A stretch of 64,000 bases of DNA, from assembly GCF_964355755.1 (NCBI RefSeq), contig NC_092670.1, positions 23,247,201-23,311,200 on the forward strand. Reading direction: 5' to 3'. The notes beneath the pieces were generated by a model that saw only the letters and a list, made by a program, of their open reading frames with translations, searched no databases and was not told the DNA's origin. Positions 1 through 21,310 of the stretch are shown here, piece after piece. Source of the stretch: Antedon mediterranea. Lineage: Eukaryota; Echinodermata; Crinoidea; Comatulida; Antedonidae. The first letter of the stretch is position 1. Every line of letters starts with the position of its first letter. The translations under genes were made by a program, and so were the position numbers.

Positions 1-2446
1 ATAATTGTTGGTGCGTCTACGGCAGCTAAAATCATGGGTATGTTGGCTTAACAGTAGAAATAGATGTTTACTATACAAAGTGAATTAATGTTACCTCTGG
101 TTACCACCTAATTTAGGCTGAACCTCTGGGTACTAATTTTCAGATATGATTTTATTGTGTCCCGTTAAAAGTGGTGTCTCTATGTTCATTTAAACAGGAA
201 AGTGTCTCCTTAATAGGGGTGCCCCAAATGAGTGGTTGTACTGTATAAACAATATTTTTAAATGTTTACATATAATTTATGTACAGGAGCCGCTGGTGGA
301 TTAACAAACCTATCTAAGATGCCGTCATGCAACATACTATTACTAGGAGCACAAAAGAAAACACTATCGGGCTTCTCATCCACAACATTACTACCACACA
401 CAGGTTTCATATACTACAGTGAATTATGTCAAGCTATGCAACCAGTAAGTTTAAATTGTTGTATACTATTTCACAGTGTATCTTGCCATTTTGTTGGTTG
501 GTTTCGTATCATATGATGTCTCTGGTCACTGCTGACTACCGTGGGTTAAATCCATATTTCCTCTGTTTCAAGTTGTTATGCTTGAGGACGATAAATACTT
601 TGCTTTTTCCTTTCCTATTATCGCCCATCCTCATGATTGCGGGGTACTATATTGCATGCTCAACCTTTTGTAAATATTTGGAGAATTTTGTGCAACTCAG
701 TGCTGGTGACATTAAAGATAATCGACCTGTAGTGTCACTGTCTACTCTGTGGCCTAAATCTGAGCACTTTAACTGCAAACTTTTAAGTCATTTTATTACA
801 ATTTTTATATCTTTATAGTAGTTTTTTATTTAAATTTAATTTCTATGATATGTATTTCTGTACTGTATGTATTGTCGAGGGCCCCAATGATCAGCTTTGC
901 TGGATAGACTACCCTAAAGCCTGTTTTCCTGTCGACGTTATTCGACGCTATCATCGTTGATCGTTAACAGTTCAACGACGATCGTTTGAAAACGATCAAG
1001 TTGAAATGATAACGATAGCGAGTACCTTTTCTGTAAATCGTTAACATTTCAATGTTTACGTAGAAGATTGCCGATTATTGTTAACGATAGCATCGAATAA
1101 CGTCGACAGAAAAACAGGCTTTATGAAACATGGTTAAACAAAAATTTTTAATCGGTTTTAATGGTAAATTTTGTAAGTTAAGTATCTAATATATTGTCTT
1201 TGAAATTGTTTTTGTTTTTAGGATTTACGAAAAAAGGCAGCCAGATTAATTGCAGGGAAAGTTACCTTAGCGGCACGAGTGGACAGCTTTCACGAGAGTC
1301 CCACTGGAGACATCGGGACAAAATTTAAAGAAGAAATAGACGGAAAATTTGAGAAGTTAACCGAACCACCGCCAGTTAAAAAAACCAAAGCATTACCAGC
1401 ACCGATAGATGGAGGAAGGAAAAAGAGAGGAGGTCGAAGGTCAGGATATTTTTTGATACCGTATTTATTCCATTCCTGCTAAGGTCATATTCACACAATA
1501 GCCAAAATTGATAATTAGGTCATAAAACTGGCTTTTATTGAGTATTAATTTGCGCTTTTTTTAGGTACCGTAAAATGAAAGAAAGGCTTGGCATGACTGA
1601 GTTCCGTAAGGCCGCAAATCGCATGACCTTCGGTGAGATTGAAGATGATGCCTACCAGGAGGATCTTGGATTCTCACTGGGACAGGTTAAAAAAACAGGA
1701 ACAGGTAGAATAAGAGGGCCTCAAGTAGACAACAAAACACAAGTAAAGATATCAAAGAGTTTACAGGTAAAAAATACCCTCAATATTTGTTTTATTATGT
1801 ATGTTCAGATACATGGAGTTATACTTTCGTATCGAAAGCAATGTCATATAATTAGCATCAACATACCCTAAGATTTTAAATCTCTTCTTTTAGCGCCAGT
1901 TACAAAAACAACAGATGCATGGTGGAAGGTCAACTGTCAAAGGTCGAGAAACATCTGGTACAGCTTCCAGTGTTGCTTTTACCCCTTTACAAGTAAGTAA
2001 AATTACTATATTATATACTTTTATAGAGGATGTGACGCTTACTAATAAGTAGGTGTCAATTTCATCTAGACAACAAAAGTGTATCAATTTCAGTTAAAAA
2101 TACATTCACATACAACTCCTCCTTCAGGGACCCCTATTATGGGAACACTTTACTGTGAAACAAAAATGAGGTGAAATATATGCTATTACCTATTCAGATG
2201 ACACACCTATTATGGGGAAACATTGTTGGATACCAAAGGTGTCCCTTTAATAGGGATTTACTGTAAATATATAAAGATACTTTAAAAATTCCCATCGGAA
2301 AAAATTGTATTATTTTTTTTGTCATTTATTTTAAGGGTCTTGAGATTTTTAATCCGAATGCAGCGGAAAAGAAAGTGGCAGAAGCAAATGCTAAGTACTT
2401 CTCGGCCACAACAGGTTTCCAGAAAGTAAAAAATGAAGCTAGATGA
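1..2446 (+). CDS. PRPF31: PRPF31, U4/U6 small nuclear ribonucleoprotein Prp31 (3' part, 6 exons)
   Basis: Prp31 binds the 15.5K protein on the U4 snRNA 5' stem-loop and bridges U4/U6 to U5 in the nuclear tri-snRNP. Exons: 1-37, 287-444, 1222-1439, 1565-1766, 1894-1992, 2336-2446. All phases agree and give the last 274 residues before a TGA at 2444-2446. The protein reads through the end of the Nop domain (IIVGASTAAKIMG, GLTNLSKMPSCNILLLGAQ, VDSFHES), then the Prp31 C-terminal domain with the basic GRKKRGGRR stretch, YRKMKERLGMTE, EDDAYQEDLGFSLG, TASSVAFTPLQGLEI and NPNAAEKKVAEAN. These match human PRPF31 almost motif for motif. The C-terminus (KVKNEAR) is a few residues shorter than in human. 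The 5' half, including the coiled-coil part, lies outside the window. Introns carry MITEs at 170-246, 916-1122 and 2117-2270. Identification is very secure. Confidence 0.96.
170..246. repeat. Dispersed repeat, family C (partial copy)
   Basis: Contains the motif GGAAAGTGTCTCCTTAATAG and 'ggggtgccccaaatgag', shared with copies near 2117-2270, 9046-9110, 11650-11815, 14921-15146 and 33395-33481. The family is marked by short inverted CCCTATTAAGGGGACACC-like blocks. It lies in a PRPF31 intron and looks like a non-autonomous DNA element remnant. Confidence 0.6.
916..1122. mobile_element. MITE family A, copy 1 (about 207 bp)
   Basis: Terminal inverted repeats: AAAGCCTGTTTTCCTGTCGA on the left is mirrored by TCGACAGAAAAACAGGCTTT on the right. 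The inner arms (ACGTTATTCGACGCTATC and GATAGCATCGAATAACGT) extend the near-palindrome. No coding capacity. A second copy is at 3091-3295. It sits in the PRPF31 intron between 445 and 1221. Confidence 0.88.
2117..2270. repeat. Dispersed repeat, family C
   Basis: Begins near 'actcctccttcagggacccc' and ends 'ggtgtccctttaatagggat'. The ends are short inverted versions of each other (CCCCTATTA and TAATAGGGA), as in the other family C copies. Lies in the last PRPF31 intron. Confidence 0.6.
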
Positions 2447-2645
2447 AACATAAAACAAACCAAGGGGAGAAAAGCCAGTCGACCATGTATACAAATATGC
2501 TACTGATATGTGGAGGAGGAATATTTCTGATGTGTGACCAACAAACCAGTTCCCTACCCACTGTGGTAATGCCACTTACTAATAATCATGCTATTTACCA
2601 ACAACATAGAAGGACTGAAGGACCGAGAATTTGAGAGAGCAGTAG

Positions 2646-2651
2646 AATAAA
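2646..2651 (+). terminator. Candidate PRPF31 polyadenylation signal (AATAAA)
   Basis: AATAAA lies 200 bases after the PRPF31 stop codon. It is the nearest canonical hexamer downstream. Further AATAAA copies follow near 3008, so the used site is uncertain. Confidence 0.45.
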
Positions 2652-3090
2652 ATTCTGTATCAATTATTATTATTATAATAATGATGATGCCAATGAATTG
2701 CAATATACTAAACACAAAAATAGAAATTCTGCTAGGAACAAAATATTATCGCATATGTGTAATCCAATAGAAATCTATATCACAGACTTGCTTCTATTCT
2801 TTTACTAGCATATATACTTTGAAGTTTAAGAAGACAAATTGGGGTTTTTTTTATAATTGGTAGGTCACATGAAATGCGTATTATGATATATTATTTTAAT
2901 TTTGTCTTAATGAAGTCCTACACAAATGTTACATCAATATTTTTTATAAGTTGTACATAATTTTTAAAAAGGCTTGTTAGTTTAATTAAAGCAGTATGAA
3001 ATTTACCATAATAAAGAAGACACTTAATTTGTTTTAGTACAATTTATTTACTTGTGTCAAAGCATTATTTGTGGCCAATTACCTGTATTA

Positions 3091-3295
3091 AAATTGTTTT
3101 CCTGTCGACGTTATTCTACGCTATATCGTCGTTGATTGTTAACAGTTCAACGACGATCGTTTGAATACGATCAAGTTGAAATGATAACGATAGCGAGTAC
3201 CTTTTCCTGTAAATCGTTAACATTTCAATGTTTACGTAGAAGATCGCCGATTATTGTTAATAATAATTGATAGCGTCGACAGGAAAACAGGCTTT
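3091..3295. mobile_element. MITE family A, copy 2
   Basis: About 205 bp, nearly identical to the copy at 916-1122 along its whole length (TTTTCCTGTCGACGTTATTC at the left, CGACAGGAAAACAGGCTTTA at the right). The left tip is decayed (AAATTG in place of AAAGCC). It lies between PRPF31 and IRE1. Confidence 0.87.
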
Positions 3296-3454
3296 AGCAT
3301 GCTACTTGGTGCTAAATACTGGGGTTTTCGAGAGTATGATACCACGTGTGTCAAGTCAAATACATGTATTGTCATTTGTAAACATATCAAAACAAAAATT
3401 TACATTGAAATGAATTTGAACGGTCTCGGCTAACAAATAAAAGAACTTAAACTA

Positions 3455-3515
3455 CATGGTGAAACTATCCCCCGCCGGACATGCCATTCCGTTATTTCAA
3501 GGTTTGGGGGGAAAA
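3455..3515 (+). repeat. SINE-like fragment sharing the 'ctatcccccgcc' block
   Basis: The stretch 'aactatcccccgccggacatgccattccg..atttcaaggtt' recurs at about 10823-10872 in an IRE1 intron with a few changes, so it is a dispersed repeat. The 10.8-kb copy is preceded by a 'tatatagcgcct' block typical of invertebrate SINE tails. Confidence 0.55.
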
Positions 3516-3608
3516 ATTATTTTAACAAAATGTTTTGTCAGCTTTCATATTTATGATACACTGTTGTGAAATCTTTGTGCCAAAAATGCAATTTATATAC
3601 AGTACATA

Positions 3609-3722
3609 AGCCTGTTTTGCACTTGGGCGAATGTATTCACTGATATGCATCTACTTTCTGTGACATGAAAATTGCTGAACCAATCTGAAATCAAGAATGT
3701 TCGATTCGCGCGAAATTTATGT
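3609..3722 (+). repeat. Dispersed repeat, family D, copy 1
   Basis: Starts GCCTGTTTTGCACTTGGGCG and contains 'catctactttctgtgacatg' and 'aaccaatc..aatgttcgatt'. The same internal order occurs at 9655-9796, where the outer block appears at the other end in reverse complement (CGCCTAGTGTAAAACAGGC). This suggests a TIR element with truncated copies. Confidence 0.65.
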
Positions 3723-5000
3723 GGAAAAATCATTGTGGGAGCGCTAAGTTGTCATTTTTTTGTCCCTATTAAAACACTCAACATTAATTTAAACGACTCT
3801 AATTAAATCAAGCTATAGAAGTAAATTTCTAGAAATAAAATGATAACAAACTACTATTCAACTTTAGGGTTTTTAATCAGAAACAACAAGAAAGGGCTTT
3901 GAAATGCGTTATAGATAATATGTATAAAAAGAGGAATGCAGTGTAGACCTACTAGTAGAAACTATATGTAGAGAAAAGATAAAAACAAAAATCAATGGAA
4001 AATGTGAAAATATGTAAACAAATGAACAAAACTCTTTAAAAAAAGTGTATGTAAACAGATGATGAAAACAAACATTGTTAATAATAATATGTATAGTGTA
4101 TTGAAATGAAAATGTGTTTAGAGAAAAAGTAAAGAGATAGCAACATGTATGGAAAAAAAAGTGGGATGAACCCACATAAGATGAAAAAAATGAGTTTGTT
4201 TCTATTGATTTGTTTAATCATTAAAATAAATAACCAAGATATAATTGCGTTTACTTTTGAATATTATACTATACAAACAAATAGAGAAATATAACTGGAA
4301 CGTCGGATATTAATTGTTTTACCAAACTGGAATTAATTGAAACAATTTAATAGCGCCTATCTTTCTTCTATCGCTCAAGCAAAGTAAATTTCTATTTTTA
4401 TAAATCGGACCAATAACATTTGAATCTTGAATCTTATCGGTCTAATAATAAAGTAAAGGGGAAACTAAGTTGGTTCAACAGGAACTAGGTGTGCCATTGA
4501 TGTTCAGCCTAAATGAACGACGACGGAAGATAGGTGTTTTGACCTTTTGATGATTTAAGGAATTGAAGGAGTCGGGAGTGTCTTTTGATAGACGTTTTTC
4601 AAGATTTTAGTCTATTATTATCATAGTGTCTGTTCAAGCAACATATTCAATCAACTTTCTTTAAATCCCAGGATTGAGTATTTAGACCCAACCAGGTAAT
4701 AATTGTATATAAAATGTAAATCGACCATCCAAACAAGGCTACAAAATAACTGACCACCAGATAAAAGAAGCAAGAACACATTTTTGAAAAAATGATTAAT
4801 ATAACACCTACTCCTACATTATTAGGAGCAACTTACAGAGGTCTAAAGTGACAAAAAAACGTACTCCGATTTTATTACAAATACAATTGCTTCCAGGTGT
4901 TTTTGAAAACACATTGCGTTTATTTGAATAAAGTATTTACCTATCTCAAAATTAATATTTATCAATTTTATTACCGATACAGTACTACTCTGTATGTAAT

Positions 5001-5076
5001 TTCCACGTTGTGGTTATACGTCACCATCAGCCAATCGAATGCAGTAAAATATATGACGTCATGTTATTGGTTCTCA
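5001..5076 (+). promoter_or_regulatory. Putative IRE1 promoter: CCAAT, CRE (TGACGTCA), inverted CCAAT
   Basis: Seen directly: CCACG at 5003-5007, an ACGTCA half-site at about 5018-5023, CCAAT at 5031-5035, the full palindrome TGACGTCA at 5054-5061, and ATTGG (inverted CCAAT) at 5066-5070, all 110-185 bases before the IRE1 start codon. CRE/ATF-type palindromes and CCAAT boxes are bound by CREB/ATF and NF-Y, and ATF6 and XBP1 recognise ACGT-core sites in stress genes. The canonical ERSE spacing (CCAAT-N9-CCACG) is not present, so a role in the unfolded protein response is inference. Confidence 0.5.
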
Positions 5077-5186
5077 AAAAACAGTGCCTTGTTTTCATGC
5101 GAGAGATCGTCGATAAATAATGGGATGATTAGAAGGGATAAAAAAACAGGTTTTTTTCCGATGGTGTAGTTAATTTATTACGAGAA

Positions 5187-16513
<11,327 letters not shown>

Positions 16514-18785
16514 GAGGAAGTCTCCACTCGAAATGACTGACTGAGATGAGTTGATGACCGGGCCAAAGGCCATGCTGAAGAATGAGGCCATGTTTTCTTG
16601 CCGAAACGGTGCCATGGTTAGTTTTTCTAGATTAAAGGTCAAATTGTTACAAGATTACCAGTCTAGGCATGTACTTAATAACTGTAGCATACTCTAAGCC
16701 AATGCAATCTTTGTTGTTGCATAGATTATAAGCTTTCTTGGGTTCATTACAGACAATTGGATAAACATCTACAACTGGTATTGATAGACATTCTGACTGA
16801 TACAAAAAGAGTACTTATAAATTATATTGAAAATCATCCATTGATTACTACCATGTAGAATTGAATTACTAGTACTAAGACCTCAGTGATGCCGTTTGTA
16901 GAAATTGCAACCTCTGTGTGGGATAGTATTTTTAACCACATTTAAACCAATGATTTTAATTGACAGCAACTAAAATTTTATTGAATATTATGAAAGACTT
17001 AATTGTTTAATACAAATTAGATACGTACATGTATGGTTATTTATTCAAAGATATTTATTCAAAGTGCTATATAAATATTTATAACAGCAACTGTATGTCA
17101 GTATAAAATCATGGGGTGTACATCAATTAAATGTAATTGCACTGTGGGGAGTATGGCTGTTTGAAGTAATCACTGAGAACAATTATTTATATTATACTAC
17201 TGTACTAGAGTATCTCTCATAAAAATGTTTTTAAAGAAAATATTGATACTGTCTAATACAGTATATCAACTAGAAAAATAATATCAGGTTTATAAGCTAT
17301 TACAAAGTTGAATTCAAATAACATATAAATACAGTACAGTATATTCACTACAAAATTCTCTCATAGAGAGCCAGAGGCTAAATTTAATTTTTCAACTCAC
17401 AATATTTTTAGCCTTTTATAGTTCATTGTAAATAAAATTTAATGTATCTAAAAATACAGAAATATTTTTTAAAGAGTTTGTTTTATTACAGTAAATAACT
17501 GCTTGTGTTACAGAGCGTTAAATCTAACTAAACGCTTCATATATTTATTAGTTAACGTCACAAATATGGCGTGAAATGTCCAGATAACTGTGAAACGATC
17601 CGAAATAGGTCACCTATTGTAGACGCAATGATCAACGACTAATTTCATATTAATATCTATAAATAATTGAACTTGCAATTTCCTTGTTGGAAATGAATTT
17701 CTAAGGTGATCCCTAGATATAATGAAAAATGATTCCTAGGTTGAAATAAGGGACCAACTTGAATTACTTTTCATTGATGATAAATGTTGTAATTCTCAGA
17801 GGAATAGACACATTAATAATATTATGTTTGTATGACTGATCATGATATGTAGATCTACAGCTGTCTGAGTTATCATTGGTTATCCGCACTTGGCGGATAA
17901 CCCCTTGTTATTTTTTATAATAATTTTGTGCATTAATTATTATATTGCTGAATCATGATTTATGAATTATATGATAGTGGTCAGTTAAAAATAAACATAT
18001 TTCATATTTTTCATTTCGCTTTACACAAAGTGTTTATTTTGTTTTTAAAATAAATTTTCCAGATATTCCTATTTTGTCACCAATTTTGACATTATAACCT
18101 GTTATTTTGTTTCAAATACCTTAAAGCATGCCATCAATATTTTCATAGACTAGAATTGTGTTTGGTGTTTTATTTGTTTCCAAAATTTGTCCAAAGTACT
18201 ATAAATTTTATAATTAAATTTAAGTGTGTTCACCATTCAGACAAACATTTTTTATAGTGGTGGTCCAAGGGTCGCTGACCAATTGATACTGTAATAATTT
18301 ATTAGTTCAGTTACTCGAATTATGAGTTTAGAGAATACCATATTTTTATATAAGCAATATTTTTTAACAGTTTGTAAATATCCTGCTGTATTGTCTTTAC
18401 TGTAATATACTTTTCAAGCTATTCAAACGTCTAGTTTATGTTTCTTGAGTATTAAAGATACTGTAATTGTATTAAAAATACTAAATTACTACATTGTTGT
18501 GGTACTGTACTTATCTTGTTTTTCTATCTACTTATTACTTATTATATTGCAACTAATTATTTATTATTTGAATGATTTATGAGTTGCTTACATTTATTCC
18601 ATACTTTCTGTACTTATTCAATATGTAAAGTTACATTTTATTATTTCTTCCAATTACATAACTAATTGGCATTAATCTTTTGTACTTCAGTTAAATTTAA
18701 TATATTTTCCAATTGTTAATTAAACAAATATATTAAACAATACCTTGTTACTTATTACTGGTACTGGTCTTTGTAACCATGATAA
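16514..18785 (+). other. IRE1 3' UTR and downstream flank
   Basis: AT-rich, no plausible coding frame. AATAAA hexamers near 17433, 17988 and 18045 are candidate polyadenylation signals, but none can be chosen from sequence alone. The end of the coding region overlaps a donor-like TCAG/GTGAGA at 16510, which includes the stop codon, so an alternative longer C-terminus is conceivable. Confidence 0.5.
17878..17902 (+). other. Perfect 10-bp hairpin in IRE1 3' flank
   Basis: GGTTATCCGC, loop ACTTG, GCGGATAACC: a perfect 10-bp stem with a 5-base loop. It stands out because its surroundings are AT-rich with very little GC. It could be an RNA structure in the 3' UTR or a joined TIR remnant. Confidence 0.7.
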
Positions 18786-19092
18786 GAGCGTGTGGCGCAG
18801 TGTTTTGGATGTTGGACTACTGATAGTGAGATGGCGGTTCGAACCCAACTCTCGCCGCATTGCTTGTATCCTTAGTCAAGATACTTTACTTAATTTGCTC
18901 CACCCAGGTGTATAAATGGGCACCTGGTTAGATCAAGACACAACTTTGCGCTGATTACTAGCTGCATTATGGGAGTATGTTTCCATACATGTTTGATCCA
19001 CAAAAAATGACGGTTAACTTTTCAATTGTTCAGCGCTTTGAGGTTTCACAACATTAGGCGCTATATAAATCCAGGATATTATTATTATTATG
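18786..19092 (+). mobile_element. tRNA-derived SINE, full length (about 307 bp)
   Basis: The head carries an A-box-like 'gtgtggcgcagtg' and a B box GGTTCGAACCC at 18836-18846. A tRNA-unrelated body follows, then the tail 'cagcgctttgaggtttcac' and 'ggcgctatataaatccagg' ending in (ATT)n. This is the typical layout of invertebrate Pol III SINEs. A related tail occurs at 46204-46245. Confidence 0.88.
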
Positions 19093-19599
19093 CTAGATCA
19101 CATATATATGGTGGTTATTGACTGTATACAGTTAGCGCTTATGGACACTGCATGTTGATGCTCACAATATCACTCCTGCATCCCACTAGACCACTATCAT
19201 ATTTTATTTTTTTAATGTTTTGTAGCTGAACCCATCTCCGAGGAACTGCGACCTGTCTATTACACATTGCAGGATGGATTTTATTTTCCTACCTCTTCTC
19301 TTTGGTTTGCTAGAATGGAAATTGAGGATTTTTACAGACTCGTTGTTGTTTGATCTTATCATGTGCGAGATCCATTTATGTTGTTATTACTTAATTATTT
19401 ACTCTATTATTTCTGTGAGAGTTTGCATTTGCATGTAGATAAGGTGTGATGTAATGTGCAAAGTGGTATTGTTGAACATTAATATTGGCAGATTTCGTAG
19501 GCCTTGGTTAAAGATCTATTTGCATTATGCTGACGGACCAGAATAAATATTTTAGTACAAAGGAGACAACATAATTATATTATATAAATCAATCAATCA

Positions 19600-21310
19600 A
19601 TAAACCTTGGATGAAATAGGCAACTATAGATATTATATAGCTACCATTTGGAGACCCTGGATGCTATAGTCAAGTATAGATATTATATAGCTACCATTTG
19701 GAGACCCTGGATGCTATAGGCAAGTATGGATATTATATAGCTTCCATTTGGAGACCCTGGATGCTATAGGCAAGTATAGATATTATATAGCTACCATTTA
19801 GAGACCCTGGATGCTATAGGCAAGTATGGATATTATATAGCTTCCATTTGGAGACCCTGGATGAAATAGGCAAGTATAGATATTATATAGCTACCATTTG
19901 GAGACCCTGGATGCTATAGTCAAGTATAGATATTATATAGCTACCATTTGGAGACCCTGGATGCTATAGGCAAGTATAGATATTTAATATAGCTACCATT
20001 TAGAGACCCTGGATGTTATAGGCAAATATGGATATTATATAGCTTCCATTTGGAGACCCTGGATGCTATAGGCAAGTATGGATATTATATAGCTTCCATT
20101 TGGAGACCCTGGATGCTATAGGCAAGTATGGATATCATATAGCTTCCATTTAGAGACCCTGGCTGCTATAGGTAAGTATGGATATTATATAGCTTCCATT
20201 TGGAGACCCTGGATGCTATAGGAAAGTATGGATATTATATAGCTTCCATTTGGAGACCCTTGATGTTATATGCAAGTATGGATATCATATAGCTTCCATT
20301 TAGAGACCCTGGATGAAATAGGCAAGTATGGATATTATATAGCTTCCATTTAGAGATCTTGGATGCTATAGGCAAGTGTGGCTATTATATAGCTTCCATT
20401 TGGAGACCCTGGATGCTATAGGCAAGTATGGATATCATATAGCTTCCATTTAGAGACCCTGGATGAAATAGGCAAGTATAGATATTATATAGCTACCATT
20501 TGGAGACCCTGGATGCTATAGGCAAGTATAGATATTATATAGTTACCATTTAGAGACCCTGGATGCTATAGGCAAGTATGGATATTATATAGCTTCCATT
20601 TAGAGACCCTGGATGTTATAGGCAAGTATGGATATTATATAGCTTCCATTTGGAGACCCTGGATGCTATAGGCAAGTATGGATATCATATAGCTTCCATT
20701 TAGAGACCCTGTAAGTATGGATATTATATAGCTTCCATTTGGAGACCCTGGATGCTATAGGAAAGTATGGATATTATATAGCTTCCATTTGGAGACCCTT
20801 GATGCTATATGCAAGTATGGATATCATATAGCTTCCATTTAGAGACCCTGGATGAAATAGGCAAGTATGGATATTATATAGCTACCATTTAGAGACCCTG
20901 GATGCTATAGGAAAATACGGATATTATATAGCTACCATTTAAATATCCTGGATGCTATAGGAAAATATGGATATTATATAGCTACCATTTAAAGACCCTG
21001 GATGCTATAGGCAAGTATGGATATTATATAGCTACCATTTAGAGACCCTGAATGCTAAAGCAAGTGTACCATTTAGAAACAACGGATGCTATTGACAAGT
21101 GTACCATTTAGAGAGCCTAGGTGCTATAGGCACATGTCATATTTTAGAGACCCTGGATGCTATAGGCAAGTGTATTATTTTAAAGACCCTGGATGATGTA
21201 GGCATGAGTTCCAGTTTAGAGACCCTGGATGCTATATGTAATTTTAGATACCCTGGATGCTTTACCGTTTTAGATACTCTGGATTCTATAGGCATTTTAG
21301 AGACCATACG
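19600..21310 (+). repeat. Minisatellite, 50-bp period, about 30 copies
   Basis: Unit: 'tggatgctataggcaagtat', 'ggatattatatagcttccat', 'ttggagaccc'. Two main variants (CTACC/CTTCC and TGG/TAG before AGACCC) are interleaved in blocks, pointing to repeated unequal exchange. Copies decay after 21050 and fade by about 21310. It lies between the convergent IRE1 and TNRC6 genes. Confidence 0.94.

Larger units (their letters stand above)
2447..5000. other. Intergenic region PRPF31 to IRE1
   Basis: AT-rich DNA with the PRPF31 3' UTR at the left, MITE copy 2, a SINE-like fragment and a family D repeat. No open frame here resembles a protein, and the short frames are ordinary for AT-rich DNA. Confidence 0.7.

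Noticed and set aside
18786-18860. Possible tRNA gene
   Set aside because: A and B boxes are present, but no acceptor stem or proper anticodon arm forms, and the head is fused to a SINE body and tail.
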